DNA from: Chondrosia reniformis
Lineage: Eukaryota; Porifera; Demospongiae; Chondrillida; Chondrillidae
DNA length: 64,000 nt
Assembly: GCA_947172415.1 (NCBI GenBank)
Contig: OX359189.1
Span: 3,610,501-3,674,500 of the forward strand
Direction: 5' to 3'
In this document: in pieces, positions 46,728-56,821 of the stretch
How positions within the stretch are numbered: the first letter of the stretch is position 1
How the letters are laid out: every line of letters begins with the position of its first letter
Translations under genes and position numbers: made by a program
The notes under the pieces: generated by a model
Told to the model about the DNA's origin: nothing
The model's input: the letters and a program-made list of their open reading frames with translations, nothing else
Database searches by the model: none

Positions 46728-47530
46728 ATCCATCAACAAATGGCACGAGAAGTGTAACAGTAGATCATGGTCTAAATTCAGATGACTTCAAATCACCTTC
46801 GATCAATGGAAACTGGCTAACTGACAAGCATATTAATGCTGTGCAAAAACTACTGAGTAAGCAATTTCCTGCACAGAATGGTTTGCAAGACTGTCTTATA
46901 CTGGAAAATAGCCTAAGATATATATCTGATGAACACAGCTTTGTGCAATTACTACACCTACCGAATCACTGGGTGTGTATTTCAAATTTGTTTTCTCCAC
47001 CTGAGAGTGTTGATGTATATAACAGTTTACCATCAATGTCAAAGAGTTCACTAGCTTTGTTTAAGCAAGTGGCTGCGATTCTAAAGACATCCAATAGATT
47101 CTTTCAGCTGCGGCATGTTAATGTTCAACATCAAAATGGCTCTGCAGATTGTGGCCTATTTGCCATAGCAAATGCTGTAGTATTGCGCATGAAAGGCGAT
47201 CCACACACTTGTAATTTCAATCAAGATGCCATGCGTCCACACCTCTACAAGTGCTTTATGGAATCCAACATTAGGCCTTTTCCTTCTCTAGGTAGGCCCC
47301 GAATTAAGGAGAGGTATCAAAAGTTCCTATCTTTGGAAAAAGTTCAAGTTTTTTGTCTTTGCCGCTTGTCTTGGGATAAGTATGATACCCTAAGAGGCCC
47401 AATGGTGCACTGTTCTAAATGCAAGGAATGGTATCATAGGCTTTGCTGTAACATCCCAAAGAAAACCATAGATAATCCCACAAGCTCCTACATTTGCCCA
47501 ATTTGCCTCAGCAATGACACACTAATTTGA
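46728..47530 (+). CDS. Ulp1-like (C48) protease plus PHD finger exon of Ginger
   Basis: The exon opens at an acceptor (CATGCAG) and is open for about 267 codons to TGA. The protease has its His in NHWVCISN, its Asp in SVDVYNS, and Gln and Cys in QNGSADCGLFAIANA, so the expected catalytic set is complete. It ends in a PHD finger (FCLCRLSWDKYD, HCSKCKEWYHRLCC, CPIC). Ulp1-type enzymes cleave SUMO-like modifiers. In Ginger and other DNA transposons such proteases are accessory domains of unknown role. It is intact while the upstream integrase is broken. Confidence 0.8.
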
Positions 47531-48596
47531 GATATGTATTAAATAGATTTTAAATTTACAAACTATATAGCTTATTTAGATTGTATAACTTTGGCATACA
47601 TGCATGCCTGAACTGTGTGAACAAGTAAGGCTGTATACTAATTGATTTATAAGTTAAAAATATTTTTAATGTGCATGTGACACTTCGTCAAGACTACACA
47701 CAAAGGGTAAGGTATAATCAGACTGAGTCTGTGATGTTGTAATTAGGCCCAACTTGATCGACATGAAGGGATCTTGAGGAATCATGAATACAACAAATCA
47801 ACATACAAACCCGGGGCTTGTATTTTTTCAAACCCCTCTGAACCTGGGCTTTTATTGGAGACTGGGTTTGTATAAGAGACTGGGCTTTTATTTTTTCAAC
47901 CCTTCAATCATATTGGCGTCCATACCCTACCCGTATCAGAAGTATACGCAGCTTGTACGTATTAAATCGTTACAATCTGAAACAGGTTCAGCCATACTAG
48001 CACATTCAAGATTAGTCGGTAGGACAGCGCTTTTACTTCATTAACAACTCAATCGATACTCGGTTAACACTCGCTACTTGCCTCGGTCTTGCTACACTAC
48101 AAATATCTTCGCTTTGACACCTAAACTACGTACTGGTGAAAGGCATCCCTTTCCAGAAATTGTTTGGTTTTTTTTGGCTGGTACCCTATGCATAAGTAGT
48201 GTGTTAGTGGGCTTATATTGGGGACGGCTTGCATTAGAGATCTGGGCTTATATTAGAGATAATACAGTAATAGCCTCAGAAAAGAGTTCTCTATAATTAA
48301 CATGTTCAAGCCCGGCTTATTTAACAGCTATTCAAAATTTGGATTGTGATCATTTGCCTACTAGGCAATTGTAATCACCAAAAGGTGAGGTGACTGTAGC
48401 CAACCCTTTATGCATGGACCAAAGTTGATATTTGTACTTTCATCATGTAGAGTAAAATAAAATAATCAATCTAAAACAAATTCATAAATTCACTATAATT
48501 GAGCAAACTGCATGGTGATCCAGGCTATTACGTACATCAGATTCATCAGACTAGGCTAGACAGTTAAACTTAATTAGTTTATACAGTATTTTAGCT
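47531..48596. other. Repeat fragments between Ginger and the R2-type element
   Basis: Related short blocks with GGGCTTGTATT/GGGCTTTTATT (47,812-47,895) and GGGCTTATATT (48,210-48,320) suggest small dispersed repeats. The 86- and 72-aa ORFs have no recognisable motif. Confidence 0.4.
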
Positions 48597-50050
48597 CAAC
48601 TTCCAAAACTGGACCGAATGGTGAGAAAGATCATGAGAAAGTACCAGTGTCATCACTATAACTCTGCCATTGAGAGAGTGAACTTGCCTCGCTCTCAAGG
48701 TGGTAGAGGGCTCTGTAGTTTTCCTTTGGATCACGACAGGGCTGTTGTGAATCTGGCAAGATACCTCCATACTGCCAATGATCCACTCACAGCTGTTGTG
48801 GTTAAACACCAAAAGTGGCTGGAGTGCTCAAAGCAGAGGAGGACTGTCTTGAAAGAAGCCAGATTGATACTGGGAAGCCACGGAATAGAACTAGAACCGG
48901 AAATGTGGCTAAAGACAGATCCCTCACAAAATAGTGTAAGAGAATGGAGGAGAGTGGCACGTAAGCTCCGGGAGGCTCAGACTGAAAGGTTAAAAAGTAA
49001 CCTAGCCGAAAAGGCTCACCAGGGCTCATACCACAGACAAGTCACAAATAGGGAGTCTTATGTGTGGTTTTCTGAGGGGAGACTCAGACCTCAAACTGAG
49101 GCTCTGATTCTCGCAGCCCATAATGATGTGCTGCACACTAGGTGGTACGGAAATAATATTCTGAGGAATTCTAGCCTCCTGATGTGCAGAGAATGTGGCA
49201 AGGCTATGGAAACGGTCAAACACATACTAAACATGTGTGAGCCCAAGGGATTTTCTCTCTACAAAGAGAGGCATGACCGGGCAATACTGATAGTGTTGTG
49301 GATATTGTTGAAAGAATATGGATTCAAGCAGGAAGAGCCCTGGTACAAATTAGGAGCAAAACCAGTCTATGAGAATAGGTCTGTCTAAATCTTGTGGGAT
49401 CCTAGCATCCCTACAGATGAAGATATGACAGAAAAAAGGCCAGACTTAGTGGTTGAGGATCAGCTATGTAAGTCCATCTACATTATTGAAATGTCAGTTC
49501 CTACTGACAGCAACATTAATGGAAGATGGCAAGAGAAGTTCCAAAAGTACCAAAAACTGGCAGCTGATATGAGGAAACAATTTAGGGGCTACCGAATTAA
49601 GGTAGTCCCGATGATAATTGGTGCTTTGGGGACAGTGGACACGCTCCTAGGAGACCTTAAGGGAATTCCAAAGCTGTCAAAAAGTGCAGTAGAAGTGATG
49701 AGAGCCATGCAGAGAACTGTTCTCTATTCGGCTGTAAGGATATTGAGGGATTGGGGCCTGGACGATAAGTAGTTCTGTCCCAGTCCTTGCCTGTCTACCT
49801 CTGGAAAGCAGTGGTGGATTGGTGTATGGAGGTACTCCCTCCTATTATGACGGTCAACTTTGGCCCGACGTGCACCTGTCTGCTGCTGCCGGAAGGCTGG
49901 CTAAAAACCTCAAGAAGTGAAAACATAACTGACAGAGGGTTGTCCAAGCCAGATACTCCTGGCCTTAGTAAACTAATGCAAGAAGTAACAAGGTTCTCCG
50001 TTAGGGCTTTTTTTAAAGTAGTAGTTGTAATTATAGCTCAACACAATTCA
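48597..50050 (+). mobile_element. R2/NeSL-type non-LTR element, C-terminal part only
   Basis: The frame opens within the end of an RT domain (NLPRSQGGRGLCSF). It continues through a CCHC finger (CRECGKAMETVKHILNMC) to a restriction-like endonuclease (KRPDLVVEDQ, then IYIIEMSVPTDSN and KVVPMIIGALG), whose PD...E-type residues are present. A single in-frame TAA at 49,386 splits the otherwise open frame (48,618-49,772). The 5' part including the RT active site is missing, a normal 5' truncation. The 3' untranslated region continues to about 50,050. The naming is by domain order (RT, CCHC, RLE). Confidence 0.8.
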
Positions 50051-50394
50051 GTTTGGTGTGTGATGCGGACATTTAATGATAGTAACTGGCACTTAATTTA
50101 TGGCTAATCCATTGTCCCAACTACGCGAAGATATGAAAGTTTTCACTATGTCAAATGCACTGCCAAAACAATTTTCCATATAGGGCAAGACGTGCATGAC
50201 AGAAACATACCTTTCACATAACCGTCATCGATAAAAGTTACAATTCATTCCTTGGCACTGATCGTGAGATTAAATCTTTAAACGCTAGTACTTCTGGCGG
50301 ATCAGTTATTGCAAGGTAGGATTATCTATGGGCAGCTATAACTAGTCCGCGGGGAGTAGATATAGAGTTTATAACTTATCCCGGTTATGTTATG

Positions 50395-50640
50395 GCAGCT
50401 ATATCCGTTCCTACCCGGATAAGTTAGAGACCAGATAAGTTATTGCGTGACAAGCCAGACCTTTCCTCCTTTCCCTCTCGCGGTTTACTCAATTGAGGGT
50501 AAGGGGCTGGCTTGCGAGCATTTAGATGTAGAAATACTGTAGATGCTGTAGATGTTATAGATGTTGACTGTGCAATTACAGTGTTATATTGCCTTTGTGT
50601 TGCCGATGTAATGGGAGTGGGCATTGTATTAACTGTTACA
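50395..50640. other. Short 9-mer array and dispersed-repeat words
   Basis: Positions 50,524-50,566 contain GTAGAAATACTGTAGATGCT and following units of the same GTAGATNNN type as the arrays at 14-16.6 and 20-21.6 kb. Just before it, GATAAGTTATTGCGTGACA resembles a block at 42,762-42,800. No terminal repeat of the 7.6-kb element is visible here. Confidence 0.6.
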
Positions 50641-51114
50641 GTTAGAAATAACTGGTTTTATTGATGCCTACAGTCAACTATCAGCAATGGAAGGGATTGC
50701 CTCGAAAGCATGCATCTATGGTATTTCCTGCTAATGGGGACATCGAGTCACTATTACATGAAGGGAAGACAATACATAAAAGATTACCATCAAATGATCT
50801 TAAGAAGAATGATGGTGCGGTTGCCTCCAAATTATGGCCAGTTCCTAAAATCGTATATAGTGGGTGTAAGACTTTCTATAAAGCGGTCACCTGTCTAATG
50901 CGTATAATGTTTTCGAGGCCCAAAATATACTGACTGAACTCCGTATAATGGTCATTACAGGAAATAAACTTACAAAATGCACCATATCCTTAATAGTAAA
51001 TGCAGTTTATAAATCTTGGACTAAATAAGTAGTTCCTTTAGTGTGTTTATGTCTAGCTATAGGCCTTTGTTTTCTATAATACAGCCACTACTTTACAAAA
51101 AAGCCTTAATGGAA

Positions 51115-52168
51115 CCTTGTTACTCCTTGCCTTAGGAATTGCCTCCTACCAGCAGCAGCACACAGGTGCACATTAGGTCAAAGTTGACTTTCAAAATAGG
51201 AGCTTGTACCTCCATACACCAATCCACCACTACTTTCCAAAGGTTAACAGGCAAGGACTAAGACAGGGCTACTTAATTTTGCCCAGGCCTCAATCCCTCA
51301 ACATATAGATGCCTCCTCAATATCCTTACAGCCGAACAGATCTCTGCATGGCCCCTCATCGCCTCTACTGTAATTTTTGATAGCTTTGGAATATTCCTCA
51401 GATTTCGTGGGACCGTATACAATCCCCAAAGCTAGCTCCAATTATCATCGGGACTACCTTAATTCGGTAGCCCCTAAATTGTTTCCTCATCTCAGCCAAT
51501 CAGGGTTTTCTATTGAACATATCTCTAGTTTTCTTTTGGAGACAGGCATCCTTTGTTTTGCCTAAAAGTTGCATGAAGAGATCATTGCCACTTGTCCTGG
51601 AGCTGGGGTAGATATCATGTGTGAAGATTCAGCAGGATCAGTACATATCTCACCATTTCGTTCATCCCTTTCAGTCTGAACTTGGTGCAGCTTCTTCTGT
51701 TCCTGTGCTTCCATACATCCTTCCTCAGTCCCAGTTAGGGCAGCTACACCGTGTGGTTCAGGTTCCACAAGGTTTAGTCTTGAGAGACCTTGACCTCTTC
51801 GGATTCTACCTAGCCTCATAGTTAGCTCCACCTTTCGCATGGTCTGGCATTGCAGCGTTCCAAGCCTAGTACAGCTGCTTGGCATATCCCTTTTCCATGG
51901 GCTTACTTTCTCAGTAAAGCTCCATGTGGATGTTATCACTCTGAAGGTTCCAGATTACCCCTTGTACCTTTCTCCTTCTTGAGGTGCCTTGCAGTGCATC
52001 ATTAACCAAATCTAAATCTCTTTGGCTATATCTGTTACTTGCAGTACCCCGTCTCCTGCAAGGTCTCATTTTGGCTTGGCAGGCAAGGGTTTGACTTGTC
52101 TTAGGCAAATTGGGAAATTTGCTCAACCATTCCCGCTCTAAATTCTTCAGATAGCCTCTCCTTTGCAT
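51115..52168 (-). mobile_element. R2/NeSL-type deletion derivative, inverted
   Basis: On the minus strand the N-terminal region (52,168 to about 51,565, with LEREWLSKFPNLPKTSQTLA) is followed at once by sequence matching the C-terminus and 3' region of the element at 49.55-50.0 kb (51,560 to 51,115). The whole RT domain is absent. It is therefore an internally deleted relative, in opposite orientation to the plus-strand copy about 1.1 kb away. Confidence 0.65.
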
Positions 52169-52689
52169 AGAGACTTCTGTCAGTCACTAGTGTGCATAGT
52201 AAATCCTTTTGCAAGTCTGTTTGAGAAAAGTCATTTTTGGAATAATATGTTACCATTAAAAAGACCATACCATGGAAAAATTACAAGTCTGTCCGACAGT
52301 TTACACAAGTTACTATATATAAATAAATCTTGGCTCATTTTCATGAATCCTACCTCAAATGATTAAGAACTGTAAGTAGGGATGTAGCTTTAAAGAGCTA
52401 CCATTAGTTATCTGCTTCTAAAAGTGCCTCTTCTGTTACATCCTCCTTTTGGCATATCTCTTGCATGATTAGCGAGAAAGCACTAAGAATCTTTGTTTTC
52501 TCCTGAGATTCAATAACAAGCTTGGCAGCTATCTCCACAACACATTTGCTAAGTCATACTGATATGCTGAATTTCTTATATTTGCCTATAGCAGCGGATG
52601 TTGTCTGAACTTTATCCTAAATGTTTTTAAGTGCATTACCCCCATACATCTTTTAGGCTAACATCAGTGTATCTTCCTCAACAGATGAT

Positions 52690-53250
52690 ATGTATATACA
52701 TCTTCCTTTGACATTGAGAGGTACCTCAAACCATTACCTACCTTCACCATTAATCCTGACAACTTACATGAGCCACCATTCTTCAGTGATGTAAACATTT
52801 TTCTCCCATACAGTCAATTTTGCAGTTCCAGTGGCATCTCCTATTATAAGGTCTTGTTTCTTTAACCCATCTTTTAATTCCATACCATGGCACTGAGGTG
52901 TATATGGGCTTTACGTATGAGTCACGTGTGCGCATAGCGCCCGAGAGCGAGTTCGCATAAAATCCATATATACCGAATCTCTATCATTTTTACATATACA
53001 CCATACACCAAATCGTTATTTTGGCGAGACTTTCAGGATAGCTCTTGGTCTTGGATAGGTCTTGTTTCTTTAACCCATCTTTTAATTCCAGTACATCCCT
53101 TTCGCTAACCACTTTGATTCTAACTAAAATTTGCCGAGAAATTTGCAATCTCTCCAAGTGATCCAGTGTTACTCCAGTTATTGGCTCACACACAGTTGAC
53201 GCTTCAAACTTTGACGGAGATTTTTGCATCTGTGTCTGTTTTCTTATCAT
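52690..53250 (-). pseudogene. RPA-like single-strand-binding OB-fold gene fragment, split by an insertion
   Basis: The minus-strand reading FEASTVCEPITGVTLDHLER and VRIKVVSERDVLELKDGLKK continues, beyond the insertion, with LIIGDATGTAKLTVWEKN and, after a frame change near 52,765, KLSGLMVKVGNGLRYLSMSK. This order (RDVLELKDG, GDATGTAKLTVWE, YLSMSK) is that of RPA-like OB folds often carried by transposons such as Helitron relatives in invertebrates. An insertion at 52,883-53,056 and the frame change disable it. Confidence 0.55.
52883..53056 (+). mobile_element. 174-bp insertion flanked by a 34-bp target duplication
   Basis: The 34 bp at 52,849-52,882 and 53,057-53,090 are identical and contain GGTCTTGTTTCTTTAACCC. 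The inserted 174 bp starts TACCATGGCACTGAGG and includes TATGAGTCACG and TTATTTTGGCGAG. A related sequence lies at 54,148-54,315. Long target duplications are typical of target-primed (SINE/LINE-type) insertion, but there is no clear poly(A) or tRNA-like head. Confidence 0.8.
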
Positions 53251-53764
53251 AATTTCTAGCTCTGAGCCCCATTAACTTGATTTCACCTCAACAAGAGCTA
53301 CTGGTCCATTTTTTCATCGAATTCTGTTAGCCTTTGTTGGTGACTTGTATCAAAATCAAATAATCTAAGGTTAGTTTATCCATCAGTTAGTTGACCGTCA
53401 CTAAAATTGGAGCGTCCAGATGTGCTCTCCTTCATTGGGGACAAAGAAGCTACTATTCCATGAACTCTTGCATGCTTGGCTTCATGGTCCACTTCATAGG
53501 ATCTTTAAATTCATCATATGACCTCTTATTGCTGCCTGCTTCCATCACTCTTCTATATAGACAACAGATGTATATATGGTACGTATGTGTCAAAAGAAAT
53601 GCCAACTTGACTGAGAAGTTCGAGTGTGGCACATTCGCTTCTCAATTCTTGTCGACACAGTCGAGTTTTGCCTCCATATAATCTCGACCTAAATACCACT
53701 CGTTATCACTCTATTTCTTGGCTACTTTTGTGTGTTTCTCATTCTCAATTGAGATTTCCAAGGA

Positions 53765-54120
53765 CATAGAAGTCCAAGGCCTTTATAAACGTATGTCATA
53801 TGATGTCCCTTGTGTACAAGTTACAAAATGGTCTCTAACCCTGTTGATTATGCGAATGCATGCAACCAACCGTCGGTATTCTTAGCTCCATCACAAGGCA
53901 AATCAAATCTGCTCTGATTATTACCTGAGACCCCTTTAAGACTGGAACCTTTGTTGATATATAGCATGCAGATGCAGTCTATACTGAGGTGTGAAAGAGT
54001 AATTGGTTGGCCATGTGTTCTACCTTGCAATTGGATGATCTGTATCAACTCTATGCAGTAGTTGAGAATTTCAAAACCTGCAAAATGTGACTAAAGTCTT
54101 GTACTGTTTAAATATCAAGT
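53765..54120 (+). repeat. Single arm of the large foldback family
   Basis: Aligns with the right arm of palindrome 2 (33,915-34,270) from CCTTTATA through GTGTACAAGTTACAAAATGG to TTGTACTGTTTAAAT, with a deletion around the TGCATCATCTTC segment. The opposite arm is absent. Confidence 0.85.
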
Positions 54121-54147
54121 TAATATATATGTATTAGTTATATATTG

Positions 54148-54497
54148 ATGCTGAGGTGTATATGGATTGTATTCGTATGAGTCACGAGGGAGCATTAGCA
54201 TCCGAGGGTGAGTACATATAAAATCCATATACACCGAAGCGCTGTGGTATGAGTGATATATACTCCGTCACTTCTTATCATTATTTTGGCGGGATTTTCA
54301 GGATGGCTCTGCTAGCGTCGGGCTGTTTTTGCTTAAACGCTGACGACTTCGTAGAATGCTCTTGCCCTGACTACTCCAACTGTCCTAAATATAAAGCGAA
54401 TTGTCCACCCCAAGAAGAAATGTCTTATTTGGGATTTAACAGGATTCAAGAAGCCGATGCAGTATATAGCTTCTTAAATTCTGCTTTATTATGGTTA
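54148..54497 (+). repeat. Second copy of the 174-bp insert family with a 65-codon ORF
   Basis: Positions 54,148-54,315 resemble the insert at 52,883-53,056 (GAGGTGTATATGG, TATGAGTCACG, ATCCATATACACCG and TTATTTTGGCGGG). The first part can fold, since GGTGTATATGG is complementary to CCATATACACC. An ORF starting at 54,303 (MALLASGCFCLNADDFVEC) is Cys-rich and ends at 54,497. It may be the first exon of a gene or part of the repeat. I do not recognise it. Confidence 0.5.
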
Positions 54498-55257
54498 TGA
54501 AATTTGAATAGAGGTGGTTGCCCCAGTAATGGAGTATATGGATTATTATTCTTGCTTAAGAATTGTCTGGCTGTTGTCATCAGATAGGAGAGGGATATCT
54601 AATTAAGTTTAATTTTGAGTTTCTCTTTTTGGTCTATCATTAGTTGTCGGGCAAGAGAATAGAAGCTCAGGCCTCTATTCCCTTGCCGCATATTTTGTAG
54701 CGCACTCAACGGCTTTAAGGAGACGTCATAGAACTTTGCTTTTGCTACTGAAGCAGAAAGCAAAGCAGAAACTGGTCACACATTGCAATCACTTCATATT
54801 TAGACCCAGCTTGTATATTCAGACCCTAATTTGAGATCCGACCTTTCTTCAAGCCCGACAAATATTGTATAAATATAACTCAAGCCTATCGACTGTCTGA
54901 TACGTATACCAAAGCAATACAGATTGATATACGTATAGAGTGCTGCATGACTAACATAAATTTTGCTAGGTGCATTGTTTGTTGTAAAACAACCCATCTC
55001 TAATTCAGTAATCTACTTTTTCATATGAATTTATTAAATTAACCCTACAGCTATTCAATCCGTTACTTATGTGAAATGAAAACTTTGAAACTTTGAAAAT
55101 AATTCTGAGCCATCTTACTACCTATAAAATTATGATTTTCCTGTAGCTTGAGGAAAGGCACTTAATCGTAATGTGAGTTTTCCCTTTATTAAAAGTGGGC
55201 TGATCTAGGCTCACCTAAGATATCAATGTTAATGCATGTGAATATTTCCTAGTGTCA
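54498..55257. other. Non-coding stretch
   Basis: A CAAGAGAATAGAAGCTCAGG / CCTCTATTCCCTTGC inverted pair lies near 54,651-54,686. No supported gene is present. Confidence 0.4.
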
Positions 55258-55359
55258 TATCCAGCCCCATATCTTCCTTGCATATCAATATTGCACAATC
55301 TCATAGCATACCAAGTGATTGTACAATAGTTACACTCGAGGAAGAGAAGGGGCTGGATT
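55258..55359. repeat. Small foldback MITE
   Basis: Arms of about 45 bp start ATCCAGCCCC on the left and end GGGGCTGGAT on the right, with several mismatches and a loop of about 12 bp. No coding capacity. Confidence 0.75.
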
Positions 55360-56402
55360 TGAGTTTAACTAAGTTTTTCCTTACTTTTATGGATAATGTT
55401 CATGAATTGTAGCACAAACTTTTTAAATGTTTGAGTACTTTAGGGAGTTCTTACTATCAAAATGATGAAGACAAATTTGTAGATAAATCAAATGATAATA
55501 TTTAGATTGTAAGGTCAGTACTTAATGAATGCAAAATGCTTGTATTAGGATGGTGGTGTAATAGCTAAATAATAAGCTATAGCCAATTAAGAGATTTGTA
55601 GTGTTAATGTAGACTTAGTCTGATGTAGCCAGACCACCATCCTGCTTCCATTTCCCCATGACGTCATGGGTAGGACAGTGGACTAATGTAGACTTAGAAA
55701 AAATCTTAAAATTTGTAAAAATGGCGGTAATGTTTCAAAAATGACAAGGTAAATTTATTTAGTTCTTTTTCACAAACAACAAATGTCATAATAATAAAGT
55801 TTAATTTAGTTAGAGCTGTCATATTCATCAATAATATGTTTTATCTTCATTTGATTTTGGATTCCAATGACCTAAATGTAAAGATAAAGAACGGACTTCA
55901 ACATGCAACAATGTCTCTACCCATCTCGGAATAAATATACAGTATTCAATGTGTATATATAATCTTAAATGACTTGTTTTGGAAATAGCTGTAAGCTGGA
56001 ACCCAGCTTTTATTATATCAGAGGTTATTACTTCTATATAACTTTTATGTGCATTTCAAAAACTTTTTAGTCTTCCATAAAATTGGATGGAATTTAAATC
56101 AAGCAGAAGAATCTTTCTTTACATTCTACAAAAACGTAAGCAATATGTGTTCAATATGACAAATGATATTTATTTACATCAAATATTAAACTTGCACATG
56201 ATGTATATATATTATATATTTGGCAGTAATTAGCCATCAATGGCTTTATTATTGGCCACATTTAAAGCATCTATATATCATACCACCTTTTCTCTTTTAG
56301 CACTTCTATTTGCAACAAATATGTGATGCTATTAATTGTTTTGATAAATGTAGCCCTATACAATCAACATGTTAATATTAAAATATTCTTAACAGAGCTC
56401 AG
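55360..56402. other. AT-rich non-coding stretch
   Basis: It contains a short inverted pair AGGATGGTGG / ACCACCATCCT (about 55,548-55,643) and a palindrome CCATGACGTCATGG (55,657-55,670). No gene is supported. Confidence 0.4.
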
Positions 56403-56597
56403 TTGGGAAATGCACACATAAGTTCCTACTGGAAATTCAGGCATATGCAGAACTTGTATGCTTCTCGCCCGTTTAGAAGCCATCATGGTTTAATGAATGG
56501 TAGCTCTGATGTGGATATACACAGTATAAATCCCAAACTATTCAAAATCACCTGTTTTATCTTCCTGTTATATATTATGTTTATACTTTTGTGCCAT

Positions 56598-56624
56598 GGG
56601 GATGTAGAACAAAACCCAGGACCC
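56598..56624 (+). other. 2A ribosome-skipping peptide, GDVEQNPGP
   Basis: In frame with ATG at 56,403, GDVEQNPGP matches the 2A consensus. It follows a hydrophobic helix (FIFLLYIMFILLCH). The arrangement of hydrophobic segment then 2A is the same as in the CR1-like element at 5.2 kb, although the host elements are unrelated. Confidence 0.85.
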
Positions 56625-56658
56625 TTTACTGACAAGAAGATGAGAAATTGGAAAACAC

Positions 56659-56821
56659 AAGTATTTTGAATTTAAAAAACCTGTGAGGTGCCTGGTGCCC
56701 CCTCAAAAACTCGAACTACTTGCTGGTTCTTAGATATCTGATTAACCAATTCCAGTCGTTGCTTGATTGCCGTCAATTTCAAGGCCATATCTCGCCAAAA
56801 ACGGGCAAGCTTTATGTTACA
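56659..56821. repeat. Dispersed hairpin-headed repeat, copy in Helitron
   Basis: Diverged copy of 43,341-43,517 (shared: GCTTGATTGCC, ATATCTCG, and the A-rich hairpin at the start). It lies 35 bp after the 2A codons and separates them from the rest of the Helitron. Confidence 0.65.

Larger units (their letters stand above)
42889..47530 (+). mobile_element. Ginger-type DNA transposon, integrase decayed
   Basis: A split gene runs on the plus strand. Exon 42,889-43,116 encodes a Ginger/gypsy-like N-terminus (LVEDVYQYLTH and KFSVQDGELYYINVKRG). Exon 44,238-44,402 carries an HHCC zinc finger (CHMHPTSGHMGVKR), completed by CDMCQRG in the next exon. The integrase core follows (IGIDFIGP, TDQGSEF, then NGLDQRFN), then a GPY/F-like C-terminus (MRWLGPFRITRI) and small exons. 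A protease plus PHD exon closes the gene. Damage includes stops at 42,991, 43,027 and 44,847, a TAG at about 44,922 and a frameshift near 45,160. The usual catalytic Glu reads Gln (LDQRF). Ginger transposons carry integrases related to those of Ty3/gypsy but lack RT, as here. The terminal repeats were not delimited. Confidence 0.75.
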
